This document shows, one piece after another, positions 17,639 to 26,043 of a stretch of DNA of 64,000 bases (positions within the stretch are counted from its first letter, which is position 1; every line of letters begins with the position of its first letter). The stretch is from positions 496,001 to 560,000 of the forward strand of contig NZ_JBGGTQ010000003.1 in assembly GCF_041320705.1 (NCBI RefSeq), given 5' to 3'. The DNA comes from Kineococcus mangrovi. Its GTDB lineage: Bacteria > Actinomycetota > Actinomycetes > Actinomycetales > Kineococcaceae. The notes beneath the pieces are model-generated. The model did no database searches and was not told the origin of the DNA. It saw nothing but the letters and a program-made list of their open reading frames with translations. Made by a program: the position numbers and the translations under genes.

Positions 17639-17804
17639 GCGCAGGACATGCCGTTCGCCCCAGCCCTCGAACCAGCCCGCGAGTCCGCGCGCCGGGTCGA
17701 GCCGCGCACCCCCTCGAAGGGTTCGCTCGGCCCGCCCGGCCGGGGGCCCGGCCGGGGCCCCGCCCGACGGGGCCCGCGCGGGGGCGGGGCCCGCGCGCAG
17801 GGCC

Positions 17805-17810
17805 TAGGCT
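17805..17810 (+). promoter_or_regulatory. Housekeeping-type -10 box for the short SigR form
   Basis: TAGGCT ends 8 nt before the ATG at 17819, the spacing seen at several other genes in this window. It would give a leaderless transcript for the short protein. No clear -35 is visible. Confidence 0.55.
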
Positions 17811-17818
17811 CGAGCACG

Positions 17819-18466
17819 ATGACCGAACAGACCGCACAGGTCGCCCCCGAGGACCCGGCCCAGCTCCTGGCGCAGGAGACGGCCGACGAGCGCGCTGCGC
17901 GCTTCGAGCGCGACGCCCTGCCGTTCCTGGACCAGCTGTACTCCGCGGCCCTGCGCATGACCCGCAACCCGGCCGACGCCGAGGACCTCGTCCAGGACGC
18001 CTTCGCCAAGGCGTACGGCGCGTTCCACCAGTTCACCCCGGGGACGAACCTCAAGGCGTGGCTGTACCGGATCCTGACGAACACGTACATCAACACGTAC
18101 CGCAAGAAGCAGCGCGAACCGCAGCAGTCGCACTCGGACGAGATCGAGGACTGGCAGCTGGCGCGGGCGGAGTCGCACTCCTCCCGGGGTCTGCGCTCGG
18201 CCGAGACCGAGGCGCTGGACCACCTGCCGGACTCGGACGTGAAGCGGGCCCTGCAGCAGGTGCCGGAGGACTTCCGCCTCGCGGTCTACCTCGCCGACGT
18301 GGAGGGGTTCGCGTACAAGGAGATCGCCGACATCATGGGCACGCCGATCGGGACGGTGATGTCCCGGCTGCACCGGGGCCGTCGTCAGCTGCGCGAGCTG
18401 CTGCGCGACTACGCCGTCGACCGGGGCGTCTCGGGGGCCGTGGCCACGCAGGGGGGGACGTCGTGA
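17819..18466 (+). CDS. sigR: ECF sigma factor of the SigR/SigH thiol-oxidative stress type
   Basis: A 215-residue group 4 sigma factor. Region 2 runs from about residue 35 ([25 protein letters not shown]) through [20 protein letters not shown]. Region 4 has [37 protein letters not shown]. Pairing with an RsrA homologue identifies the subtype: it turns on thioredoxin, mycothiol and proteolysis genes during disulfide stress. The stop overlaps the rsrA start (GTGA). An in-frame ATG at 17648 would add 57 Gly/Pro/Arg-rich residues; with the upstream SigR promoter this resembles the unstable long isoform known for Streptomyces SigR. Confidence 0.93.
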   Translation: MTEQTAQVAPEDPAQLLAQETADERAARFERDALPFLDQLYSAALRMTRNPADAEDLVQDAFAKAYGAFHQFTPGTNLKAWLYRILTNTYINTYRKKQREPQQSHSDEIEDWQLARAESHSSRGLRSAETEALDHLPDSDVKRALQQVPEDFRLAVYLADVEGFAYKEIADIMGTPIGTVMSRLHRGRRQLRELLRDYAVDRGVSGAVATQGGTS

Positions 18467-18768
18467 GCACCGCGGGGAGCACGCCGTCGAACCCCGGCGC
18501 GGACGCCGTCCGGTTGTCGCACTGCCACGAGGTCCTCGACCGCGCGTTCGAGTACCTCGACGGCGAGATGCCGGACCTGGACTGCGAGAAGCTGCGCGCC
18601 CACCTCGAGGAGTGCGCGAGCTGCCTGGCGCAGCTGGCCGAGGACGAGAAGCTCAAGCAGGTCATCCGGGACGGGTGCCCCTGCGAGGAGGCCCCGCAGA
18701 CCCTGCGGGCGCGCATCATCGTCTCGATCACCGAGGTGAGCGCGGTCACGAGCACGACCCCGCGCTGA
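18463..18768 (+). CDS. rsrA: Redox-sensing zinc anti-sigma factor RsrA (mycothiol system anti-sigma-R)
   Basis: A 101-residue ZAS-family anti-sigma factor. C21, C41, H47, C51, C54 and the C72/C74 pair reproduce the S. coelicolor RsrA set (C11, C31, H37, C41, C44, C61/C62) with a constant offset of ten at the core. HLEECASC is the HxxxCxxC zinc motif. Oxidation forms a disulfide, zinc is released, and SigR is freed. The GTG at 18463 overlaps the sigR stop, ensuring near-stoichiometric synthesis. A strong hairpin follows ten bases after the stop. Confidence 0.95.
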   Translation: MSTAGSTPSNPGADAVRLSHCHEVLDRAFEYLDGEMPDLDCEKLRAHLEECASCLAQLAEDEKLKQVIRDGCPCEEAPQTLRARIIVSITEVSAVTSTTPR

Positions 18769-18777
18769 ACCGCACGC

Positions 18778-18815
18778 ACGAGGGCCCCGGATCCGCCTGG
18801 ATCCGGGGCCCTCGT
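18778..18815. terminator. Bidirectional terminator between rsrA and bL37
   Basis: A perfect 17-bp inverted repeat, ACGAGGGCCCCGGATCC (18778-18794), has a GCCT loop and its complement at 18799-18815. It lies between two convergent genes and can end both transcripts. This is one of the strongest stems in the window. Confidence 0.88.
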
Positions 18816-18831
18816 CGTCTGGTGCGCGCGC

Positions 18832-18906
18832 TCAGGCGTTGGGGCGCTTGCCGTGGTTCGCGGCGTTGCCCTTGCGCGAGCGGCGCTTGCGGCCTCGCTT
18901 GCTCAT
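18832..18906 (-). CDS. Large-subunit ribosomal protein bL37 (24 residues)
   Basis: A 24-residue, extremely basic peptide beginning MSKRGRKRRSRKGN and ending ANHGKRPNA. It has an ideal ribosome binding site, GAGGAGG, six bases before the ATG. It matches the tiny actinobacterial 50S protein bL37 seen in mycobacterial ribosomes. Its position beside rsrA also fits my recollection of other actinobacteria. It converges on rsrA across the shared terminator. Its size means length-filtered annotation easily misses it. Confidence 0.85.
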   Translation of the reverse strand: MSKRGRKRRSRKGNAANHGKRPNA

Positions 18907-18983
18907 GGCGGTCCTCCTCGTCGTGCGCTCTTCCGGAAGTGGTGCAGTCCTGCTCCGCCGTCCATGGTCCCACGGGGTGAGGA

Positions 18984-20162
18984 GTGCTCAAGGTCGGGCC
19001 GGTGCGTCCCGATGCCGCAACGGTGACGATCACGCAGGGGACCGAGGAGCCACGGGGCGCCGCGCACGCCGCCGCGCCCGTCGAACCGCTCATCACGCCG
19101 TACCTGCGCGCGCTGGTGGACCTGCGCGGGTCGGACCTGCACTGCAAGGCGGGCTCCCCGCCCCGCATCCGGATCGACGGGCGGCTGCGTTCCCTGCAGG
19201 CGCCCCCGCTCACCGCCGACGTCACCGAGCGGATGCTCGAGCAGATCCTGCGCCCCGACCTCGTCGAGGAGTTCGCCCGCACGAACGAGGCCGACTTCGC
19301 CCACAGCCTCCCGCACGGCGCCGGTCGCTTCCGCGTCAACGCCTTCCGCCAGCGCGGGTCCGTCGGCCTGGTGCTGCGCCGCGTCGCCGCCCAGGCCGTC
19401 CCGCTGTCCGGTCTCGGCGTCCCGCCCGTCATCGAGCAGCTCGCCCTGGAGCACCGCGGGCTGCTGCTCGTCACGGGGCCGACGGGATCGGGCAAGACGA
19501 CGACCCTGGCCGGGATGATCGACCACATCAACACGGTCCGCGAGAGCCACATCGTGACCATCGAGGACCCCATCGAGGTCCTGCACACCGACAACCGGTC
19601 CATGATCAGCCAGCGCGAGGTGCGGCTGGACACCGCCGACTTCACCACAGCGCTGCGCGCGGCGATGCGTCAGGACCCCGACGTCATCCTCGTCGGGGAG
19701 ATGCGCGACCAGGAGACGGTCAAGGCGGCCCTGTCGGCGGCCGAGACCGGCCACTTCGTCATGTCCACCCTGCACACCATCGACGCGGCCGAGACGATCT
19801 CGCGCATCATCGACTTCTTCCCCCCGCACGAGCAGAAGCAGGTCCGGCTCGCCCTCGCCGGGTCGCTGCGCGGCATCGTGTGCCAGCGGCTCGTCCCGCG
19901 CGCGGACGGCGCCGGCCGCTGCGTCGTCATGGAGATCTGCGTCAACACCGGGCGCGTCGCCGACGCCATCTCGGACCCGGACAAGACCCACCTCATCACC
20001 GACCTCGTCAAGGAGGGCCAGTACTACGCGATGCAGACGTTCGACCAGCACCTCGTCGCGCTGGTCCGCGACGGCGTCGTGACCCTGGAGGACGCCCAGG
20101 GCGCCGCGTCGAGCCCGCACGACCTCGCGGTCGAGCTGCGGCGGCTGGGGATCCTCGCCTGA
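18984..20162 (+). CDS. PilT-type twitching/retraction ATPase
   Basis: A 392-residue secretion-superfamily ATPase. The N-terminal PAS-like domain has DLRGSDLHCKAGSPPRIRIDG. Walker A is GPTGSGKTTT, the Asp box is EDPIE, Walker B is DVILVGEMRD, and the His box is HFVMSTLHT. The full core matches PilT/PilU. PilT powers depolymerisation of type IV pili at the inner membrane. No pilin, PilB or PilC is in the window, so it stands alone here. The GTG at 18984 has GAGGA too close for a good ribosome site; a GTG at 19023 is a possible alternative. Confidence 0.88.
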   Translation: MLKVGPVRPDAATVTITQGTEEPRGAAHAAAPVEPLITPYLRALVDLRGSDLHCKAGSPPRIRIDGRLRSLQAPPLTADVTERMLEQILRPDLVEEFARTNEADFAHSLPHGAGRFRVNAFRQRGSVGLVLRRVAAQAVPLSGLGVPPVIEQLALEHRGLLLVTGPTGSGKTTTLAGMIDHINTVRESHIVTIEDPIEVLHTDNRSMISQREVRLDTADFTTALRAAMRQDPDVILVGEMRDQETVKAALSAAETGHFVMSTLHTIDAAETISRIIDFFPPHEQKQVRLALAGSLRGIVCQRLVPRADGAGRCVVMEICVNTGRVADAISDPDKTHLITDLVKEGQYYAMQTFDQHLVALVRDGVVTLEDAQGAASSPHDLAVELRRLGILA

Positions 20163-20170
20163 GACGGGGC

Positions 20171-20190
20171 GAGGTGAGGTGAGGTGAGGG
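20171..20190. repeat. GAGGT pentamer tandem repeat
   Basis: Three copies of GAGGT and a fourth GAGGG follow the pilT stop. It is a short low-complexity tract with no visible function. Confidence 0.6.
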
Positions 20191-20202
20191 GCCGGGCACC
20201 GC

Positions 20203-20907
20203 TCACGGCGTGAGCGCGGCCGCCAGGACCTGCGCCGCGCGCCCGCGGTCGCCCGCGACGACCAGGGCGGTGCCCGTGCTCGTCGTGCGGCCCCACAGCA
20301 GCCGCAGGAGCTCGGTGTCGGGGCCGGCCACGGTCGCGACGACGGGGCCCGTGCCCAGCCGCCACCGGCGCGACCCCAGGAGTTCCACGCCGACCTCGAC
20401 CGCCGCGGTCCGGCCCAGCCGGACCTGGCGGGGCAGCAGCGTGTCGAGCACCTCCTCGACGGCGTCGGCGACGCGGTCGGCCGGGCCGGTGCGCGGCGCA
20501 CCCGCGGCGTCGGCCAGGTCCCACGTGTGCACGAGCGTCTCGTGGGCCTGCCGCCGGTACCAGTCACCGGCGCGCCCGGCCCCGGCGAGGGTGGTGCACG
20601 GCCGGTCGGGGTCCTCGTCGAGCGCGGCGAGCAGCGCGCGGGCAGCGGCCGCGTAGGCCGCGGCCGGGTCGTCGGCCGGGGAGGGGTCCTCGTCCGGGGG
20701 GACCGGGGCACCCGGTGCGGTGCGGCTGAGCGCGGCCGCCCACCGGTGCACGCCGGTGAGGTGGGCGACGACGTCGCGGACCGTCCAGCCCGGGCACCCG
20801 GGGACGCCCGCGTCCGGCGGGGCCGTCCGGGTCAGGGCGAGGAACGCCGCCTGCTGCGCGACGAGGGCGTCGCGGTGCGCCCCGGGCGCGACGACGGGAC
20901 CGGTCAC
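20203..20907 (-). CDS. Maleylpyruvate-isomerase-family mycothiol-dependent enzyme (DinB-like fold)
   Basis: A 234-residue protein. The N-terminal CPGWTVRDVVAHLTGVHRW is the family signature of the DinB/MDMPI fold. Histidines in VVAHLTGVHRW and in the AHETLVHTWDLA helix form the usual metal triad (H, E, H). The C-terminal half is the MDMPI_C-type domain. Family members transfer or use mycothiol in isomerase-type reactions, in keeping with the SigR/RsrA thiol system nearby. The GTG at 20907 overlaps the stop of the small membrane protein just upstream (GTGA), which fixes the start and shows coupling. Confidence 0.8.
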   Translation of the reverse strand: MTGPVVAPGAHRDALVAQQAAFLALTRTAPPDAGVPGCPGWTVRDVVAHLTGVHRWAAALSRTAPGAPVPPDEDPSPADDPAAAYAAAARALLAALDEDPDRPCTTLAGAGRAGDWYRRQAHETLVHTWDLADAAGAPRTGPADRVADAVEEVLDTLLPRQVRLGRTAAVEVGVELLGSRRWRLGTGPVVATVAGPDTELLRLLWGRTTSTGTALVVAGDRGRAAQVLAAALTP

Positions 20908-21041
20908 GGGTGGGGCCGGGGGACGGGGCCGTCCTGCGACCACTCGCGCGAGGTCCGGGTGTCGGCACCGAAGCGGGGTGCGGCCAGGGCCAGCACCACG
21001 AGCACGATCAGCACCACGAGGGCGGTGAGGTCACTGGGCAC
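20904..21041 (-). CDS. Small single-pass membrane protein coupled to the mycothiol enzyme gene
   Basis: A 45-residue peptide: a short N-terminus (VPSDLTA), one hydrophobic helix (about residues 8-26, LVVLIVLVVLALAA), then a charged polar tail. Its stop overlaps the GTG of the downstream gene by four bases, the coupling used throughout this window, which supports real translation. No family is recognised. It may be a membrane anchor or a leader cistron for the enzyme. Confidence 0.6.
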   Translation of the reverse strand: MPSDLTALVVLIVLVVLALAAPRFGADTRTSREWSQDGPVPRPHP

Positions 21042-21142
21042 GCGCCCAGCCTCGTCCGGCGGCACCGGCCGGACGAGTGGCAGCTCTGCCGATGTTCGGC
21101 CAGATCCTGCCAAGGTCGCCGGGCGCTGGCACACTGCTCGGC

Positions 21143-22147
21143 ATGGCGACCCGCGGTGACCTGCACGACGTGGCGGTGGTCGTCGACGAGGGGTTCTCGG
21201 CGTTCGAGTTCTCCGTCGCCTGCGAGGTGTTCGGCATCGACCGCACCGAGGACGGCGTGCCCCCCTTCCGGTTCGCGGTGTGCACGCAGGAGGCGGGCCC
21301 GGTCGCCTCGCGGCAGGGTTTCAGCCTGACCGCCGACCACCGGCTCGACCGGCTGGACGAGGCCGACCTCGTCGTCGTCACCCCCACCAAGCGGGGTTTC
21401 GGCCCGCCCGCGCCCGAACTCGTCGAGCGGCTGCACGCGGCCGTCGAGCGGGGCGCGACGGTCGCCAGCTTCTGCAGCGGGTCCTTCACCCTGGCCCACG
21501 CCGGTCTGCTCGACGGCCGCCGCGCCACGACGCACTACCTCTACGCCGCCGAGCTGGCGCGCCGCTTCCCCCTCGTCGAGGTCGTCCCCGACGTGCTCTA
21601 CGTCGAGGACGGGCCGGTCGCCTCCAGCGCGGGCACGTCCGCGGGCATCGACCTGTCCCTGCACCTGGTCCGCGAGCACCACGGGAGCGCCGTCGCCACG
21701 GCCATCGCACGGCGCATGGTCGTGCCCCCGCACCGCGACGGCGGGCAGGCCCAGTACGTCGAGGCGCCCGTGCGTCCCTGCGCGGACGAGTCGCTGTCCG
21801 CGGCGCTGGACTGGGCCGCGGGGCACCTGCACACCGAGATCGACGTCGCGGCGTGGGCACGGGCGGCGGCGATGTCCCCGCGCACGTTCGCCCGCCGGTT
21901 CCGCGCCGAGACGGGCGTCACCCCGCACCGCTGGCTGCTGGAGCGCCGCGTCGCGGCGGCCCGGTTGCTGCTGGAGGAGGGCGACCAGAGCGTCGACGAC
22001 GTGGCCCGCCGCTGCGGTTTCGGCTCGGCCGCCACGCTGCGCCAGCACTTCCTGCGGCTCGTGGGGACGACGCCCACCGCCTACCGGCGGACCTACCGGG
22101 GGGCGCGGTCACCGGCTGCGGTGCGGCTGCTGCCGGCCGGCGCATGA
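21143..22147 (+). CDS. GlxA-type AraC-family transcriptional regulator (DJ-1/PfpI-like sensor)
   Basis: A 334-residue regulator. Residues about 8-185 form a DJ-1/PfpI-like (class I glutamine amidotransferase fold) domain; its nucleophile-elbow region is ATVASFCSGSFTLAHAG with Cys. An AraC-type double helix-turn-helix occupies about 220-325 (SPRTFARRFRAETGVTPHRW and DVARRCGFGSAATLRQHF). Such FtrA/GlxA proteins often control nearby detoxification or amine-catabolism genes. The stop overlaps the next gene (ATGA), so the YihY-family gene is co-translated. Confidence 0.88.
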   Translation: MATRGDLHDVAVVVDEGFSAFEFSVACEVFGIDRTEDGVPPFRFAVCTQEAGPVASRQGFSLTADHRLDRLDEADLVVVTPTKRGFGPPAPELVERLHAAVERGATVASFCSGSFTLAHAGLLDGRRATTHYLYAAELARRFPLVEVVPDVLYVEDGPVASSAGTSAGIDLSLHLVREHHGSAVATAIARRMVVPPHRDGGQAQYVEAPVRPCADESLSAALDWAAGHLHTEIDVAAWARAAAMSPRTFARRFRAETGVTPHRWLLERRVAAARLLLEEGDQSVDDVARRCGFGSAATLRQHFLRLVGTTPTAYRRTYRGARSPAAVRLLPAGA

Positions 22148-23004
22148 GGTTCCTGCGCCGCCTGTTCGCCGACGTCCACACCCGCCTGCAGGGCCACGAC
22201 CTGTTCCTCGTCTCGGCGGGGGTGACGTTCTACGCCGCGATCGCGCTGGTGCCCTCGCTCGTCGTCGTCGTGCGGCTGCTGGCCGCGGTGATCGGTCCCG
22301 AGCAGGTGCTGCGGCTGGCCGACGCCGTCGGCAGCGCGCTGCCGAGCGCGCAGGGGGCCGGTGACGTCGTGCGCGAGCTGGCCGCGACCGCGGTCGACGT
22401 CGGGTGGCTCGCGGTCGTCGTCGCGCTGGTCCCCGCCACCGTGTACGGGGAGGGGTTGCGCCGGGGTTTCGCGCGCATCAGCGTCCGGCACCCCGAACCC
22501 GCGCCCCCGGCCGTGCGCGGACGGGTCGGGGCCTGGGTCGTGCGGGCGCGGGCGCTGCCGCTGCTGCTGCTCGCGCCGGTGGGTTTCCTCGCCGTCCTGG
22601 AGGTCGCGCCGTTCCTGGTGCGCCTGTTCGGTTCCGGCACGTTCGGCAGTTCCGCCCTCGCCGTCTACGTGGCCCTCAACGTCGACTGGCTCGTCGTCTC
22701 GCCCGTCCTCGTCTACGTCTACAAGGTGCTCGGGCCGGTGCGGACCGGGTGGTGGGCGGCGTTGTGGGGCGCCTACTCCACCGGGGCGTTCGTGTCGGGG
22801 TTCCTCCAGGGCTTCGTGCTGTTCCTGGCGATCCCCGTCGACCTCGGCGCCCCCTTCGGCGGTTTCACCCAGGTCGGGGGAGCCGTCGCGGTCTGCCTGT
22901 GGCTGTGGGTCTTCACGGCGCTGACGGTGTACGGGTACGCGGTGACGCTGGAGCTGCAGCGCCACCGCGACCGCGGCCGCGACCGCCGGCCCAGCCGGGT
23001 GTGA
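22144..23004 (+). CDS. YihY/BrkB-family inner-membrane protein
   Basis: A 286-residue protein with about six hydrophobic segments and the family opening HDLFLVSAGVTFYAAIALVPS. It was formerly misannotated as ribonuclease BN; the molecular role is unknown. A basic C-terminal tail ends the protein. The ATG overlaps the GlxA-type regulator stop by four bases, so the regulator and membrane protein form one operon, an unusual pairing. Confidence 0.85.
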   Translation: MRFLRRLFADVHTRLQGHDLFLVSAGVTFYAAIALVPSLVVVVRLLAAVIGPEQVLRLADAVGSALPSAQGAGDVVRELAATAVDVGWLAVVVALVPATVYGEGLRRGFARISVRHPEPAPPAVRGRVGAWVVRARALPLLLLAPVGFLAVLEVAPFLVRLFGSGTFGSSALAVYVALNVDWLVVSPVLVYVYKVLGPVRTGWWAALWGAYSTGAFVSGFLQGFVLFLAIPVDLGAPFGGFTQVGGAVAVCLWLWVFTALTVYGYAVTLELQRHRDRGRDRRPSRV

Positions 23005-23010
23005 GCGGCC

Positions 23011-25143
23011 TCAGCGCAGCGTGAACTGCTTCACCTGGTCGTCGAGGGACCCGGCGACGGCGGCGAGCTCGCTCACCGACCCCCGCACCGCGCGGACCTC
23101 CTCGGTGGTGCCCTGCACCGCACCCGCGGTGCCCGCCAGGGCCGAGGCGATGCCGGAGGAGCGGTCGGCGGCGGTGTGCAGGGTCCCGCTGACCGACGTC
23201 GTCGTGGCGAGCTGCTCGGCCACGGCCGCCGCGATCGTCGTCTGCAGCTCGTCGATGTGGGCGATCGTCTCGGTGATCCGGGCGATGTCCGAGCGCACCG
23301 CGGCGGCCTCGGACTGGACCGCCGTCAGGGTGGGGGCGATCTCCTCGGTCGCCTGCGCGGTCTGCCGGGCCAGTTCCTTGACCTCCTCGGCGACGACGGC
23401 GAACCCGGCGCCGGCCTCGCCGGCGCGGGCGGCCTCGATGGTCGCGTTGAGCGCCAGCAGGTTCGTCTGCGCGGCGATCGCCGTGATGGTCCGCAGGACG
23501 TCGGCGATCTGCTGGGAGCTGTCGCCGAGACGTTCGACGGTGCCCGTCGCGGCCTCGGCGAGCTGGACCGCGTCGGCGGCGACGACGGTGACGTTGCTGG
23601 CGGTCGCGGAGACCTCGTCGGCCGCGGCACGCAGCTGCTCCACGGCCGCCGACACCTCGTGCACCCCGTTGGAGACCGTCGTGGCGTCCCCGGTGACCTG
23701 GTCGATCTCGGCGGCGGTGGAGCCCGCGGCGCCCGCGAGGCGGTCGCTGGCGCCGTCGAGGGACCCCGCGGCCCGCGTGACGCGGGCCGCGCCGTCGCTC
23801 ACGGCCGCCAGGGCCTCGCGCACGGCGTGCGTGGCCGCGTCCAGGGCGCAGCCCATGGTGCCGATCTCGTCGTCGCCGTGGCGTTCGCCCTCGGCCAGGG
23901 TGGTCGCCGACAGGTCGCGGGCCGCGACGCGGCGCAGGACGGCGGTGAGGCGGCCGATGCGGCGCACGAGGGTCCGGGCCAGCAGCCCGATGACGACGGC
24001 CATGAGCACCGCGATGGCGAGGCCGAGCAGCGCGGTGTGCCGGACCAGGGCCGCACCGCCCCCGGTGACCCGGTCGGTGACGGCGGCGGTGTCGGCGTCG
24101 GGCAGCCAGCTCGTGACGACCCAGTTGTAGGCGGGGTAGCGTGAGACGCCGACGGTGTAGCTGCCGGAGGGGAGCCGGACGGCCGTCGTCGTGGAACCGT
24201 CGGCGGGCAGCGCCTTCGCCGCGGCGAGGATGTCCTCGACGTAGGGCCTGCCGTCGGCGTCGGTGGCGTCGATCATCGGCTGCCCGTCCTGGCCGCCGTC
24301 GGGGGCCACGACCGCGGTCCCGGCGCTCGCGGCCGCGTCGGAGAACACCGCGAAGAACCCGTCGCTGCCCAGGACGGAGGAGGACAGGGCCGTGCGCAGC
24401 GGGGCGGTGACGTCGGCCTGCGGCAGCCCGACGAACACGGCGCCGACGACCTCGTCCCCCACCTTCAGGGGTTCGTAGACGGTCACGTAGGGCTTGTCCA
24501 CGACGGTGGCGGTGCCGTGGTACGTCTGGCCCGCCAGCAGCGAGGCGACGACGGCGTTCTTGCTGCCGTCCGCGCCCGTGGCGGGGATGTAGGTCCCGAT
24601 GGCCCGGGAGCCGCTCGCACCCACGACGGTCGTGGCGACGCGCAGCATGTCCCCGTCGTCGTTCATCTTCTGGAAGACGGTGACGGCGGCTCCGGTCAGG
24701 CGCGCGGACTCGTCGATGGCCGGGACGAGTGCCGCGGGGTCGGCCTGCTGGCCGAGCCAGGTGCCGCCGAACTCCAGCCGCGGCAGCGTGAGCGTGCGCT
24801 GGTCCTTGGTGGTCTGGTTCGTCGCCGTCCACGTCGCCGTCTGCGCGGGGTTCACCGCGGCCGGCCCGAACCCGGTCAGCCGGTCGGTGGTCACCCGCAG
24901 GTCGGAGTCCAGCCAGCTCTGCACGGCCGCGGCCTGCGTCGTGACGGTGGCCTGCACCTGGGCCCCGGTGTCGCGCAGGGAGCGCTCGGACATGGCCTGC
25001 ACGTCACCGGCGGTGTCGTGGGACAGGTCGTGGACCTGCAGGGCGGACAGACCGCTCATGAGAGCGGCGGTGACGACCACGGCACCCACGCCGGGAACCA
25101 GCAGCTGGGACCGCAGCGAGCGGGGACGCAGGGAGAAGGCCAT
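23011..25143 (-). CDS. Methyl-accepting chemotaxis protein with extracytoplasmic Cache domain
   Basis: A 710-residue chemoreceptor. TM1 is at about residues 15-35, followed by a roughly 330-residue Cache_3/Cache_2-type sensor ([33 protein letters not shown]), TM2, a HAMP domain ([24 protein letters not shown]) and a signalling domain. The CheA/CheW-binding tip reads [17 protein letters not shown], preceded by [18 protein letters not shown]. No C-terminal CheR/CheB-tethering pentapeptide is present. Such Cache domains often bind small carboxylates or amino acids. Its presence implies a flagellar or pilus chemotaxis pathway elsewhere. Confidence 0.93.
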   Translation of the reverse strand: MAFSLRPRSLRSQLLVPGVGAVVVTAALMSGLSALQVHDLSHDTAGDVQAMSERSLRDTGAQVQATVTTQAAAVQSWLDSDLRVTTDRLTGFGPAAVNPAQTATWTATNQTTKDQRTLTLPRLEFGGTWLGQQADPAALVPAIDESARLTGAAVTVFQKMNDDGDMLRVATTVVGASGSRAIGTYIPATGADGSKNAVVASLLAGQTYHGTATVVDKPYVTVYEPLKVGDEVVGAVFVGLPQADVTAPLRTALSSSVLGSDGFFAVFSDAAASAGTAVVAPDGGQDGQPMIDATDADGRPYVEDILAAAKALPADGSTTTAVRLPSGSYTVGVSRYPAYNWVVTSWLPDADTAAVTDRVTGGGAALVRHTALLGLAIAVLMAVVIGLLARTLVRRIGRLTAVLRRVAARDLSATTLAEGERHGDDEIGTMGCALDAATHAVREALAAVSDGAARVTRAAGSLDGASDRLAGAAGSTAAEIDQVTGDATTVSNGVHEVSAAVEQLRAAADEVSATASNVTVVAADAVQLAEAATGTVERLGDSSQQIADVLRTITAIAAQTNLLALNATIEAARAGEAGAGFAVVAEEVKELARQTAQATEEIAPTLTAVQSEAAAVRSDIARITETIAHIDELQTTIAAAVAEQLATTTSVSGTLHTAADRSSGIASALAGTAGAVQGTTEEVRAVRGSVSELAAVAGSLDDQVKQFTLR

Positions 25144-25245
25144 GGTCACTCGATCGGCCGACGACCGCCGGAACTCAAGCAGGACGCGCCGGGCTCGTCC
25201 CGCGGCCGCCCGGTCGGCTCCTCCCGCGCGCCGACGCCCCGCCCG

Positions 25246-25251
25246 TAGGCT
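25246..25251 (+). promoter_or_regulatory. -10 box for a leaderless MOSC gene transcript
   Basis: TAGGCT ends six bases before the GTG at 25258. No ribosome binding site fits between, so a leaderless message is expected. Confidence 0.5.
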
Positions 25252-25257
25252 GCCGTC

Positions 25258-26043
25258 GTGACCGCGCACGTCGAGGGCCTGTTCGTCTTCCCCGTCAAGG
25301 GGATGACGGCGCAGCCGTTGGACCGCGTCACGCTCACCGCCGGCCGCGGCGTCCCGCACGACCGGACGATCGCGCTGGCCCGTCCCGGCGGGCGGTACGA
25401 ACCGGGGATGCGGCACGGGGTCTCCAAGCACGAGTTCTTCGTCCTCGTCGCCGAGGAGCGGCTCGCCGCCCTCACGACGCACCTGGACCCGGCGACGGGG
25501 GTGTTCACCGTGGACGTGCGCGGGCACCGCGTCCTGGAGGCCGACCTCGGCACCGACGACGGGCTCGCGCGGCTGCGCGCGTTCTACGCCCGCGTCCTGG
25601 ACCTGCCGCCCGGCACCGAACCCGTCGTGGCCCGCGATCCCGGCCGCCGGTTCACCGACACCGCCCACGCCTCGGACGAGGCGATGGAGCTGGTCTCCGT
25701 CCTCAACCTCGCCTCGGTGCGCGACGTCGAGCAGCGCACGGGGGACCCGCTCGATCCGGGCCGGTTCCGCGCCAACGTCCACCTCGACGGCCTGCCGGCG
25801 TGGAGCGAGCTGGACCTGGTGGGGCGGGAGTTCTCCCTCGGCGGGGTGCGCGTGCGCGGCGCGCGGCCCACCGTCCGCTGCGCCGCGACGGAGGTGGACC
25901 CGGCCACCGGCCGGCGCGACCTGCCGGTGCCGCAGCTGCTCTCGCGCACCTACGGGCACGACGTCATGGGGTTCTACGTCGAGGTCGTCGGTGGTGGCGA
26001 GCTCGCGGTGGGGGACCCCGTGCGGGAGGACGTCCGTGCCTGA
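25258..26043 (+). CDS. MOSC-domain protein (YcbX/mARC-like molybdenum-cofactor binding)
   Basis: A 261-residue protein with the N-terminal MOSC beta-barrel ([13 protein letters not shown]) and a C-terminal MOSC domain. The segment [16 protein letters not shown] holds the conserved Cys that ligates molybdenum in YcbX and mARC enzymes. Those enzymes reduce N-hydroxylated compounds and need an electron partner. It overlaps the following reductase gene by eight bases, which very likely supplies the electrons. The 2Fe-2S domain that YcbX carries at its own C-terminus is absent here and is found in the partner. Confidence 0.88.
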   Translation: MTAHVEGLFVFPVKGMTAQPLDRVTLTAGRGVPHDRTIALARPGGRYEPGMRHGVSKHEFFVLVAEERLAALTTHLDPATGVFTVDVRGHRVLEADLGTDDGLARLRAFYARVLDLPPGTEPVVARDPGRRFTDTAHASDEAMELVSVLNLASVRDVEQRTGDPLDPGRFRANVHLDGLPAWSELDLVGREFSLGGVRVRGARPTVRCAATEVDPATGRRDLPVPQLLSRTYGHDVMGFYVEVVGGGELAVGDPVREDVRA

